The translations under genes were made by a program, and so were the position numbers. DNA of 64,000 nt, from the NCBI GenBank assembly GCA_002104905.1, contig MCFE01000487.1, positions 1 to 64,000 on the forward strand, given 5' to 3'. This DNA comes from Basidiobolus meristosporus CBS 931.73. Its lineage: Eukaryota; Basidiobolomycota; Basidiobolomycetes; Basidiobolales; Basidiobolaceae. The notes beneath the pieces are model-generated. The model saw only the letters and a list, made by a program, of their open reading frames with translations. It was not told the origin of the DNA and searched no databases. Position 1 is the first letter of the stretch. Each line of letters starts with the position of its first letter. Shown piece after piece: positions 22,173 to 33,422 of the stretch.

Positions 22173-23989
22173 TGGGATGTTGATACAATCTCCGTGTCGA
22201 TGTGTGTATTATATGAGAGTCGGCGAAACATCAACCGGCAAGCATATCGTACGAATTGGCCAGTCAATAGGAAGACCTCATTCTCAACCAAACCAGGATG
22301 GTAGTCCGTGACGAATATGATTCAGTATTTTCTACACTCGAAGGAAGATCACCCCCACAAACCGCATGATGAATGTCAATCATGACTTTGGGTAGATATT
22401 ATGAGATGTCGGGAATGGCGAGTCCATAACCGTGACTCCGCGATCCCATCCACCATACTTTATCGTGTTTATGTTACGCCAGCCAGATTTACTGTTCGTG
22501 CGAACAGATAAGTCTATCTTGGATGGTGCAGTAGTGTTGCTGGCCACAAGCAGTTAAGGTTGGGTATATGAAGCTGCCAGCTTTGGTTATTGGATCCCAT
22601 CGTGCACTGGTAGAAAATCACGCACCTTGGAGCCGTGGTACAGTTCTGCTCAGTATCAATGGATTCGAAGCAACGGTAACACAGGTAATCGCAAATGTCG
22701 AATTCTTCCCGGGAAATTCAGCTCCGTAGCCCATCCCAACATCATCGGAGTTCAGGAGGTTTTTAGAACGGCATATTGACCCTGGTGTCCCATAGTATAG
22801 GCTTCCACATGGGACATGCTTAGTTAGTATCTGCCACTTCGACCAGCGCTAAGCACGAAACATCTCTGGGGCACATCCGTATACGAAGATCTGATAGAGA
22901 GAAGAATAATGTGTACCCATGCTAACTCCTGACATGGAAGGTACAGCGACCCACAGTGCGGGTTCAATCTGATTCCAATTTGGCACCCGGTAGCTTCCTG
23001 TCATATCATGGATGGTGAAGGGTGCTTAGTGCTAGTGGTTGGGGTAAAGATACGTGGATTCCTTCATTCCAAGTCGGTGAACACGAAGGAGTTGTACCCG
23101 CAGAGCAGAGATTCCCTGTTGCGGCATTCCTTACAAAACACTCCAAGAAAGCCGTGGAGAATGAACAAACAGAATAGCCCTTCCCCGTTATCTCCAGAGG
23201 TCCCAGAATCGGCACCCATCTAACGGCTCTTGTGTGGTTTGGGTGTTCCTTGCCATGCTCAGCCAACAGCGAGCTGCGAGGGTTTGCTTGGGAGCAATTT
23301 GGTGTCTAGCCAGCTATCAGCAGAGCAACATGCGTAGAGACTAGCAATGTCTCCGTTACATCGTCTGCAGGCGAATCGTTGGATGGTGGCCCATCGCACT
23401 ATTCATAGTACAGAAGCAGGATGTATGCTGGCAGCTATCAAATCATCCCCATGAAGATCCGGACCTTGTAGGTCTGTTTCATTCGACGCTGGGTGATCCT
23501 GCTGGATGATAGGTGATGTGGCCTCGGATGGCACCACCAGTTCCATAACAAGGTCACCCGTAACCTCATGATGGGTTTAGCCAACGTGGGAATGCCCGTG
23601 GTGGCTGGTATACTTCGCCAAGGCTCAACTGTACCGCTGCTTCGGTCGCAAATCTCGAACCGTTTGACGCAGAGGTTGTTGGGGAATTTCGCACCAACCG
23701 GATCCCACAGCATACGTGCATGGAGTACTAATCAGGTTGGCCAGTCCATGGATTTAAGCCCCGTTGCCAATCAATGTCACCAGGTGATGGTGATGTGGGG
23801 CATATGTAGCCAACGCCAACTACACATGCATCCAAGCCGGCGTCCGCATCGGGTATGCCTGTCGATGGAGACAAGTCCGAACCAGGTGCATGCGCCTCGG
23901 AGGATATCCAATCTGAGCCTCGGTGGTGTCCATCGTACAAATAGCCCACCGGACAAGTCAAGACACTCAATCCCACCATTCCTAGCCCG
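22173..23989. other. No gene recognised
   Basis: GC-richer than the flanking transposon zones, with several overlapping short frames on both strands, none with a motif or codon pattern I can defend. Likely regulatory and spacer DNA, possibly with decayed genes. Confidence 0.4.
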
Positions 23990-24442
23990 ATGTTTCACCC
24001 ATTCTCCATATTACTTATCATTCTACCGTGGGTGGCTGGTGCACCACTGGGGATGAGTGACCAGTGTGCGGCATTAACCGTATTCCCACTTGAGCCTTCG
24101 AAGAACCCAGGCCGCAGAGCAGAGTTTGCGCCCGGCCAGGAAGTCACGCTGAAATGGAGCTCTCGAGGACTGGATCTGAAGCACATCCGAGAGATAGGCC
24201 TGTTCGACGCAAGGAGCAACGAGTTCTTGCATAGCCAGTTCAGAAGCCATCCAGGGAAAGCCATTCAAGAGGGGAAGATGACGTTCTCGCTGGAGATCCC
24301 CCTGTGCCTCCAGCGGTACGACACCTACTACCTCCGTATCTACGCGAGCACCGGGGGCCACCATATATGCAGCCTGAAATCAGCCACCTTTCGGATCGCC
24401 ACACCCAATCAAAACTACTCCAAGTGCAAAGCTAATGTTTAG
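23990..24442 (+). CDS. Secreted protein with Kre9/Knh1-like Ig-fold domain
   Basis: 150 residues. The N-terminus is a clear signal peptide (ILLIILPWVAGAP). The mature part has the pattern of the Kre9/Knh1 N-terminal Ig-like domain: a pro-rich start (VFPLEP), GQEVTLKWSSRG, then a strand-rich middle and YYLRIYAS...ATFRI. This domain occurs in fungal cell-surface proteins, some connected to beta-1,6-glucan synthesis. Unlike full Kre9 it has no Ser/Thr-rich tail or GPI signal, so it is probably secreted free. Three cysteines besides the leader (CAAL, CLQR, CSLK) and a final CKANV may form disulfides. Family call is by pattern, not by search. Confidence 0.65.
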   Translation: MFHPFSILLIILPWVAGAPLGMSDQCAALTVFPLEPSKNPGRRAEFAPGQEVTLKWSSRGLDLKHIREIGLFDARSNEFLHSQFRSHPGKAIQEGKMTFSLEIPLCLQRYDTYYLRIYASTGGHHICSLKSATFRIATPNQNYSKCKANV

Positions 24443-25774
24443 ACGTGCGAAATGTATATTCACTCGGGTTGATCAGGGTTTCGGGGATTTGTATAGATGC
24501 GGATGAATAAAAGATAACTGCCTCCTCGGGCCCATTAGAGTAAAAGATGGCGCATGTGACACATACCTAGAATTCCATCCCCGTTGGCCAGAGCAGAGTC
24601 CACTGTCGGCCACCGGTTGCCCTCGACGATCAGGTGATCGTACTGAAAAGAAGCAAACGTCGAGACTGGGTGTCGTTGAGATCACCAGCTAGGAGGTGGC
24701 AGCAAGCATTTGCTAGCGTCACGAGCAGAATATTGCCAGGGTCGACTGGACACCGCCTCCCAACCTGTAGATGCCGAAAATCCCACCGGCGAACCCCCTT
24801 CACCGCACCAGTCGACCATTCTGGTAGGCCGGATAGGTCCATCCCATCCTGTGTGGGAACTGAGTACGGATGGTCACTCAACGGCCGCAAACCCATGTGT
24901 CGCTTCCATGCAGTTAAGATGTCAGCAAGGAACTGAATCTACTTCGGCAAGGCCCCGATGGAAATAGATCCGGCCACGGTGGAGCCTGCTTAACCACACA
25001 AATGGATCCATCTGATCAGTGAATTCGCATCCAATGAATGGCTCGTCCGCGGCAGCGCCTCCTCCTCCTCAGCCAATACCAGGATCCGGATGTGGTTGCC
25101 AGCAGCAGCATCTGTACACAAGGTGCACTCGGGGTTGGCTTCGTTCTCCGCCCAGCTAATGGATGGCGACACCTGTCTGTGGGAAAACACAGGCGTCCCC
25201 CCGTCTATGGGGAAAATGAGGAGTTTCAGGCAGGGCCGGATCGTAGTTGGGGCGCAAGAAATGCATCCATCCTGAAGGCAAGCTTCTCGAGTGGCAATGC
25301 GTAGGAATGCCAGAGGCGTGCCGGGAATGGATGCCGGGTATTCAGTGGGACACCTGGACCACCTTGAGCCGCTCCGAAGATCCACTCTCGATTCGGGCGA
25401 AATTCCCACCCCTTGATTTGCACGAGTCCATGGCGGAAATATTGGGATTCCAAGGGCTACGGATCTGGAACCAGCCATCTACGCCATCCACTCCATCATG
25501 CAAAGCTTGGCCATTGAATTCGATTTATTACTGGGGGCAGTTGGCAAGGTGGATTATGTACATGAATGAGGCACTCGTTGCCGGGTATTCGGGGCGTTCC
25601 TATGAATAAGCATGTGCGGAATCTATGATGTTCTGCCGAGCGTCGGGGAAATCAATGAATGGGGGAGAAGGGGGACCGAAGGTAGACGTGGACGAGGGAA
25701 CTGTCGCCTCGTGCCCCATGCGCCCTCGAATGGGCCGTGCATCTTTGGATCCAGCGAGATGCGAGAAGCTTCTC
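24443..25774. other. No gene recognised
   Basis: Overlapping short frames on both strands; none has a recognisable domain. The right end would hold any further exon of the minus-strand C2H2 gene, because that gene stops next to a good GTGAGT donor. Confidence 0.4.
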
Positions 25775-26443
25775 TCACTCACCAGTCAGGCCGACTTTGA
25801 ATTTGCCATCCTTTCTATCATGAGTCTTCATGTGTTGCCCTAGGTTGTCTCTTCTCGAGAACGATTTGCCACACCCTTCCACTTCACAGGAGTATGGCCG
25901 CTCAAGGGTGTGTACGCGAAAGTGCCGCTTCAGGTGTTCGAACCGCTTGAATCGCATCTGACACCCAGGGAACTGGCATGGATGGCACTTGTCGACCGTA
26001 TTGTCCGGAGCTTCGTCCAATTGCTTGCGCGTGCGATACTGCATGGGCTGGTACGGGTAAAGCCGATGCACTGCCTTCATGTCGGCGAGTGATCTTGTAT
26101 GCCACGTTTCAACGGCCACTGGGTAGGGTCGAGCGGCAGTTGGAGAGAGGGTCCCGGGCTTGGTCTGCGGGATTGTTGTGTGGGTTGTGTTGGGTTTCAG
26201 CGCTAGGCTGGTGGGCGGGAAAGGACAGACGCTGAACGGGCCCTCGTCTGGATCGAAATTGAGCAATTTGTAGATGTTGCTTACTCGGGGCGGGTTGCTT
26301 GGATACCCCATAGGTGGGTGAGTGGCAAGGCTAGGGTCGCTTAGAACACCGCGCATGGAGGTTGAGTAAGAATAGTCGGTAGGAAGGTCGAGTTGTGGCA
26401 GGACGTCCTGCCTTTCAACGTCAAAGTAGTTTTGTGTCAACAT
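25775..26443 (-). CDS. C2H2 zinc finger transcription factor, paralogue of the 13.8-kb gene
   Basis: A 222-residue protein with two Ste12-type C2H2 fingers: C156/C161/H174/H178 and C186/C191/H204/H208 ([35 protein letters not shown]). Finger spacing is identical to the protein at 13823-14818, and both carry the N-terminal motif SNIYxLLN with DE residues following (here 55-67). The rest of the N-terminus is not alignable by eye. The frame ends GLTGE just where a GTGAGTGAG donor occurs, so a further small exon is possible. A TATATAAG box lies at 26567-26574 upstream. Confidence 0.85.
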   Translation of the reverse strand: MLTQNYFDVERQDVLPQLDLPTDYSYSTSMRGVLSDPSLATHPPMGYPSNPPRVSNIYKLLNFDPDEGPFSVCPFPPTSLALKPNTTHTTIPQTKPGTLSPTAARPYPVAVETWHTRSLADMKAVHRLYPYQPMQYRTRKQLDEAPDNTVDKCHPCQFPGCQMRFKRFEHLKRHFRVHTLERPYSCEVEGCGKSFSRRDNLGQHMKTHDRKDGKFKVGLTGE

Positions 26444-28424
26444 GATCGTCGAATAGTCGAAAAGTAGCCGCTGTCGAGAAACGAAGAGTTCGTAGGCCCA
26501 AAGAAAACCCCAGGGACTTGGCGTCTGGTGAGGGCAATGCTGTCCTTCCGAGTGGTGGACACCGGGCTTATATACGAATAGGCGTGTGACTCTCGTGATT
26601 CATGACGGAGAGCTGAAAAATCCATGGAAATAGGGGACTCAGTCAGGGAAATTTGGGGATTTCCCAGCCATTCTGGACCATTTCATCACCAGAGACTGGC
26701 ATCCCGTGATGTTGTTGACAGGTAGCAAATGCCCGATTTTGGGGGCGGGATCAACGATTGGCTCGATACAAGGGAAACTGAGCACACTCGCAACGTGCTG
26801 GTCAATATGAACATTACGGTGGTCACCCACCACAACCGCCAATTTATCCATTCCGGGTTTCTCTCTGATTTGGATTCTGGTAACCCCCATCGTCGAGCAT
26901 AGGTATCCCGGCCCCAGCAATCGTACGGTCGGACTTGGTCCCTTTTGGCAGCAAGATGTAACAATCTCGCTCTCTCGTTGAGGTCACAGAAGCAAATCCG
27001 TAATAAAGCCTACTTGTCCAACAGCTTGAAGTACTACTAGGGATTGGATGCAAAAAGGGGAATCCCGGAAAGCGGGGTTGCTGGCTCGTTGATTTATCGA
27101 GTGAATCGACATATGCGGTGGGTGGATATGCGAGGTGGTTGCGGGTGGCCTAAGCATCCTCTCGGCATTCAATGGTCGCTGCTGACCTCTAATCCCATTG
27201 TGAACGCCAATCGCCCACACGCCGGAAGCTTTCCATATCTGTTGGTTGACCATAATGATTCTCCATGAATTCGAGGTGCTGAACAGCTTAATTTGAGTAA
27301 CCATGCTTGTCCAGTAAATCGTTGCGCGTCTGGTAAGCCTGAAGATGGTTCTCCGTGAATCACTGGTGCTCATCAGTCATCGTAACTCACCCAAATGAGG
27401 TGCACCCATGGAAGTAAATGTGACATGGAAAATCGATATCGAAATATTGAGATTACTGGTTGATCTACTGGTTAAGAATTGAGGGTGAATTCCTGTGACA
27501 GTTTTGTGCAATCCTCAATGGGAATCTATGTTAGTGGGGCGTCGAGTCTTTCGCACACTCGGCGGGCCCATGGGTGACTTCCAGATCTTCTCTCCTCTGC
27601 TACAGTGAGGAATGTTCACTCGAGGCTGCGATTCAATACCCAGAGTAATCGCTAGCCGCTTATTGTATATGAATTCATTGGACATGGGTAATTAGGCGCG
27701 GTATTAATAATCTGCAGCAAATTCATGAAGTTGAGATTTGTAGCACATCCAAGCACTTCAATCACTGCGTCCATAAGTGGGACCTGAAGTAGTGCATTCG
27801 GGTAGCCTCCATTGATTTGAAATACTTAAAATATACTCAACCGAGCCCATTTTGTACCTCTGATAGATCTTTTATGCTATCAATGGTTTCCTAATTCTAA
27901 CCCACTCTTAGAAACCTCATGGATATATGTCTCACGTGGGGAGCGTTTGCCACCATTTGTGGTCTTGGTCATGTACTATTTCATAAACAGAGTCTCAACT
28001 CTGTTGGGAATGAATTTTGCAGGTGTATCTTGTTGTTTACTCAGAAACATGAATATCTTGTAAAAATGTGACACCTTATAAGAACTACAAACACTGTACC
28101 TGACATTGCATGGCCTCTGACAGTATGTTCTAATGGTATGCAATGTTTGGCCTGGTTTGCAAAAGCAACACATGAATCAATAGGTGCTGGACTAGCAAAA
28201 GTATGGGATACAAGTCAGGGTGCATAATTGTTGTGCACTATGAATGCACATCTGATTGCAAAAAATTCTCACCTGTGGATATGAAAAGCTGCCTATAAGC
28301 ATTTGATGAACACTACGTAATTTTAACTTTCTTGTTACAAATTTCTGGTTTCTAAGTCACTGTGCATTGAGCTAGTAAATTCTTCTAGGTGATGTAGTAA
28401 TGGATGTTACTAAAGCTGAGGCAC
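26444..28424. other. Intergenic; TATA box of C2H2 gene at 26567-26574
   Basis: Near its left end the minus strand reads TATATAAG about 125 bp before the C2H2 start codon, a plausible core promoter. The remainder holds no gene I recognise. GC falls from about 27300 rightwards, towards the transposon zone. Confidence 0.5.
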
Positions 28425-29295
28425 TGTTGTAAGAGTTTTGGAGATACTGGAAGTGAATGGGTGTTATGAATAGACACAAGGCAGGAGGAAAAGCTAGGCA
28501 TGGCAGGAAAGGACTTAGGTGTGGACCATCAAGGCAAGGCAGGATTCAAGGCAAGGCTGTTTATTCAAGACCTGTGTTTATCAGACTGAGGAATACTTAA
28601 GGGGGGATAGGACTATATATACTTTTTGGCTATACTGATGCCAAGAGATATTAGCTAATACTAATGGGGTTGTGGGGTGAGGCACAGCAATGGTGCTGGG
28701 GATAATGACATAGATGACACGGCACTGAGACAGGATGGGGAAATGGATTGGGTCACCTGATCATGTGACTAAGTCATGTGACCTGGTATTTCCATATATG
28801 GTACTGGACTATGAAAAAAACGATGGAAAGCTTCCATGGAATGTTCCATTGTGTAACAATGGTTTGGAATGGTCAGGAACTTTCTGGAAGGTGGTAGAAG
28901 GTTCCAGAAGGAATCTCTTAGAAATTGAGCTAGGAAGCTGAAACTTGGGATGGGTGTTCATGGTTGTCATGTGATCATGACAATGGGAGCACAAGTAGAT
29001 TATGTGGTATTCACTTTATGATTTATTCAATGTGAAAGTAGTACTTATACTTTTACATAGTCTTGGCAAGATAAACATGTAGAATATGTTTAGAAGGCTT
29101 CCAAAAACATGTGTGCAAAGTTTGGGGCTGCTTGGACAACTTTGCAAAATCTCATGTTCTGGGTGCCCCATATTTAGTGAAAACATCAAGTAAATCCCAA
29201 AAAGATATTTGGTTAGAATTTTCTAAGACTTGTAGGTAATGATCTAAGTGACCAAGTTAGGTGAATGCTTAGGTGTAATTATAAAATTTACAACA
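28425..29295 (-). repeat. Copia solo LTR, reversed, split by another LTR
   Basis: A minus-oriented Copia LTR (TGTTGTAAGAG on the plus strand through to TTTACAACA), flanked by GGCAC (28420-28424) and GACAC (29296-29300), a duplication with one change. It is interrupted at 28462-28982 by a chromovirus-type LTR. Without that insert its length is about 345 bp, as expected. Confidence 0.88.
28462..28982 (-). repeat. Chromovirus (Gypsy) solo LTR with ATGGG duplication
   Basis: A 521-bp LTR starting TGTTATGAATAGACAC and ending GTGATCATGACA, flanked by perfect ATGGG copies (28457-28461, 28983-28987). It matches, in reverse orientation, the LTR at 61962-62490, which directly follows a chromodomain-coding Gypsy end. 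That fixes its family and its minus orientation. Confidence 0.92.
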
Positions 29296-30095
29296 GACAC
29301 TTGAACTCATGATATAACAAAAGGATGCTTAGAAGTCATTTTCACTAAAGAGTCCTGCCAGAATTCACATATGTTGAGTAACTATTTAGCAGCACAATGA
29401 GAGCAAACTAAACTCAGCAGTGCACACTTTACAACTCTCTACTTGCAAGTTGGCATTTATTGGTTTTCTCTGGTAAGTCTTTGCTTCATCAGTCAACAGA
29501 ATCACCAACACCAATACTCAGTATTTTAATTGTCAGAATCAAATTCTGGCTGTTTCAAGCAAAGCTTGAAGTAAATGCAATGCAATAAAGGTTCCAATTA
29601 TGAGTAAGACTGGTTGCCTTATGAAAGATACCCTGAGAAAAAAACTAAGAAATGGCCAGTAGTATAACATCATCATATCAGCTGAATTCCAAGTTCCTCT
29701 GTGCTTACTACTTTCATTATCTCAGGTACTAGCTGTTTGGCAGACAAGCAGATATATCTTCCAGGAGGAGACCAAGCCAACTAGCATTTATACCTAATTT
29801 GGTAATCAGCTGCTCACTACTATCACCAAAGATTACAACTAAAAATTTGAAGGAAAAACCAGCTGAATACCAGGAAATTACCATAGGATTATTAGATGAA
29901 TTCCAATTTTGAGATTTTTTATAGGCATATATCAATCTTGATTTCATATGGTGTTTATTGGTATTCTCCAGGTGCTCTACTGGTACTGCTCAGGCAATTC
30001 TCAAGTGCAAATGTATCAGAAGTCAACAGTCTGACTATTATCATACTTGGTATGAAACAGCATAGGCATTACATTTTTGAGGGCATAGCTCAATC
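29296..30095. other. AT-rich spacer, partly duplicated
   Basis: No gene recognised. The stretch near 29872-29930 (AATACCAGG...AGATGAATTCC...GAGATTTT) resembles 30440-30510 on the other side of the next LTR, suggesting a diverged repeat or an old duplication. Confidence 0.4.
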
Positions 30096-30437
30096 TGTTG
30101 TAAAATTTGTAATTACACCTAAATATTTACCTGACCTAGTCACTTAAGTCATTACCTACAAATCTTAGAGAATTCAGACCAATACCCTTGTCAGGATTTA
30201 CTTGGAACATTCTCACCAAAACATCAGGTGCCCAGAACATGAAATTTTGTTAAGTTGTCCAAACAGCCCCAAAATCTGCACACATGTTCTTTGGACCCTC
30301 TATATTCACATGTCTTTTTTGCCAAGACCATGTAAGAGTATAAATACTACTTTAATATTCAGTCAATCATTAAGTGAAAATCACATTATCGACTTGTTCT
30401 CCCAATCACTTCCAATGTCTCCAACACTTTTGCAACA
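30096..30437 (+). repeat. Copia LTR, diverged
   Basis: TGTTGTAAAATTTGTAATTACACC to CACTTTTGCAACA, about 342 bp, clearly the same LTR family. No convincing target duplication remains. Confidence 0.85.
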
Positions 30438-33353
30438 CAGAATACCAGTAGATTATCAGATGAATTCCGACAGTATTTTAAGTTCGAGATTTTCCATGGG
30501 GATATATAACTCTCACAATCTGGAAATCCGATTTTATGGCAAAACTTGAGGTAAATATCAACAAATAGCTAAGCTCATACGCTGAGGCCCAACTGACATA
30601 GCCAGCACTGAATACTAGTGTAAGTACATGCTTCACAACAAATCAAACCCAGATAAGTTGTTTTTGCCTTTGGGTGAGCATTGTCTATGCCTGCAATTAA
30701 GAGTACTACCGACGATTTACAAACTTTGATGCACTAACTACTGAGCACAGCCCAACTATATCAGACTGAATGTGCTCTGGATGCTTTCAAGTGGAGATAC
30801 AAGCAAAATACCAAGGAAAAGTCCAAGTTTAGAACTCCTGCCAGGGTTCATAATCTCTGTTTTGCCACCTGTATTGCCAAGCCCAGATTACAGCAGGGGG
30901 CGCTTGATTGTGTCCACCGTTTTGGCACATCTACAGGTTAACCTGCAGATTTATTAAACCAAAGTTGAAGTTTATACAAATGCCTAAAGTAGCAATCACG
31001 ATCTGGGGCCACGTTTTCAGCGATGGTGGTGCTGAGTCAACTGATGGAGAGCAACTGTGTACATTCCTTTGAGCAGAGCCTATCACGTATACGAATTCCA
31101 GAAATACACAAAAGATAATTGCGTTCAAAATTGCTCGAGAGCCCTCCTACTTTGCATAACTCATTCCAAAGTCTGCAGTCGCAACGCTGGTGCTTCCTGG
31201 CCGCTTTAGGAGAAAGGATGCAGTTTTCACTCGGGCTGCCAGAATCATGCATGGTTTCCCATTCCACTTACTGTGCGTATGCTCAGTCACAAATGTAAAC
31301 ACTTGATTACGCCCTCACCGCCTGGTCATCTGGAAGGTTTTGACAGCTTGGTAGGTCAGAGTGCACTGGAACTGGTATAAAAGGCCATAAGGAAATAGTA
31401 TGTGTTGTCGAAGCTGAGGCGTTTACGAGTAGAGGGGTAGGAACGTACCGAGGTCGGTTGGCGCCTCATCATCATCCTCTGATGTGATTTTCAATGAATT
31501 CGATAAGGTGGACCGATCTGACACAAGTGCTGGGACCTGAACTGAACCTGCTGCGGGGTGCGAGGGGGGGGGGGGAGAAATTAATTGTTCGTCATAGCCG
31601 GATTCATACGGTGTAAATGACTAATGCATATTCCCAGGAGTAGTATCACGTGACTATGACTTACAGCCAATGACAACCAACTGCTGAGTAGCTGAAACCA
31701 AATTAATCATCAAAGAATAGATTTGGCCAATATTGACATCAGCATAACCAGCAATATCCGGTCTGCTACAATCATACGACCACCTGGTTCTTCACAGTTG
31801 GTAAGTCATAAGCATGGTGTCTACACAACCATATCGGAAGATGATCCACTAGATTGGGCATTGGTCAGTAAGGGAGGAATCGCAACGGTCAACACTAGCA
31901 ATGGGAGAGGGAGACGGCAGTGGCTCGTGAGCAGGTTTTAAAAGCTTTGGAGATTTATTGAATCAAGCTGAGATCTCATCAATATTTTAAGTATTTACCC
32001 ATCATCACAGTCACTGAGAATTGATGGAACGAGCAGGATTTTCTGTAATGGTTACCAACTCCGGCAAAGAGTCCTTCGGAGCACACCGCAGAGCAACCGC
32101 GCCGCCAAATTTAGAAAGTTGGGAGGTTGAGGGCATCTCTATCATGCTGCATATCTTCACCTATTTAGTATGCACTTACAAGGCAATTAGGCCTGAGCAT
32201 TCCGCCAAACAAGATGGCCAATACGTATTGATCAGAGATATGAGGCAATTTCAGAAATTAGGAATCGCCGGTCGTGTGCTGATTTTGCTGATTTTGTAAA
32301 TACAGGGTGAACTGCTATGCGATCTTTTTGGAAAGATGTCCATATGTGTGGATGAGGCCGAACCCAATCCAAGATCGTTGCGATGTCAAATAAGCTTAGT
32401 CAACCACACGTCACATTCAGCGCCATACTGAGTGTTGGTAGCAGCTGACGGCTAGAACCCTTGCGACATTAAGATTACTTTAAAGTTTGTTGCAACCTAA
32501 CCAACCCAAGATTAGCCTGAGGCCGATTACTAATGCGCATACCCCTACAAACCTGCTTCCCATTTACCCCTTTTGTCCAACCCTCTAGCACATTGTAAGC
32601 GGTCTACATATGTGTGCCACGACAATCCTTCTCAAGGTGTCACTAGATATGATGCTCAAATGGGTTAATGCCCGGCAATTATCCCCAATACATCGGCGAT
32701 TTGGTGGCCGCGCTGAAACTGAGGAATTCACGTTGTTGTGAAGATTATGCACCCACTCATTGCAATCTAGTGAGTTCAGATCTGTTAGACTCGGACAAGG
32801 AAGCTGGATCCCTTGAGCGGATGCCACTCGGCTTTACGCCTCTGGCCTACTTGGGTCAACTCCCACAAGCGTAAGACTTCGCGCCTCCGGCGCTTTTTGC
32901 TCCTTGCATTGGCCTGGTCACCTGTGTTTGTCTGTGTGACTGTGGACGATTAATAATAGCTGGCTTCGTATGGAGGAAATACCAGATTCTCAGCCATCAC
33001 GGCGCAAATAGATACTTGATTTAAATGGGTCTTTATCCGACTCGCTACCACTCTATTGGTCAACACGCGCCATTTTGGGTTGCACCCCGAATGCGGAAAA
33101 ATCGGTCAGCATTTAGACTCCCGTTATTGGTGGATTGCATCATCAACTAGGTTTGTGGTTGTGGTGTGGATTACATTCATCCACAAGAAGATCCAACCGG
33201 TTTTGGGGTATGTCTTAAGGTTTAGAATTGGTGGCACCGAGCCTCGGTCAACAAGTTCACAACCTCCGAGGTTCGGACCGAACTGCTAGGTAGGGGTTTT
33301 CGGTTCCCTTGGGTGCCATTAGAATTATGCCAGCCAAAGTGATGTCTGGAGCG
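30438..33353. other. No gene recognised; 12-G run
   Basis: Several short frames without motifs. A run of 12 G lies at 31564-31575. The right end carries the promoter of the exporter gene. Confidence 0.45.
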
Positions 33354-33360
33354 TATATAA
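33354..33360 (+). promoter_or_regulatory. TATA box of the MFS gene
   Basis: TATATAA lies 63 bp before the ATG at 33423. It argues that the in-frame ATG at 33309, which lies upstream of the TATA box, is not the start. Confidence 0.65.
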
Positions 33361-33422
33361 GCGGCCAGCCCTGTGTGCTCCTACAACGTTTAATCCGCTG
33401 GTCAACTATAAGCAGCGAAAGC

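Noticed and set aside
23568-24056. Plus-strand frame of 162 codons overlapping the start of the Kre9-like gene
   Set aside because: No domain, and it overlaps a gene with a clear signal peptide in another frame.
24990-25478. Minus-strand frame of 162 codons
   Set aside because: Length alone in GC-rich DNA; competing frames on the plus strand are equally long and none has a motif.
28735-28941. Short frames inside 28462-28982 and 61962-62490
   Set aside because: They lie within the chromovirus LTR and appear in both copies only because the LTR is repeated.
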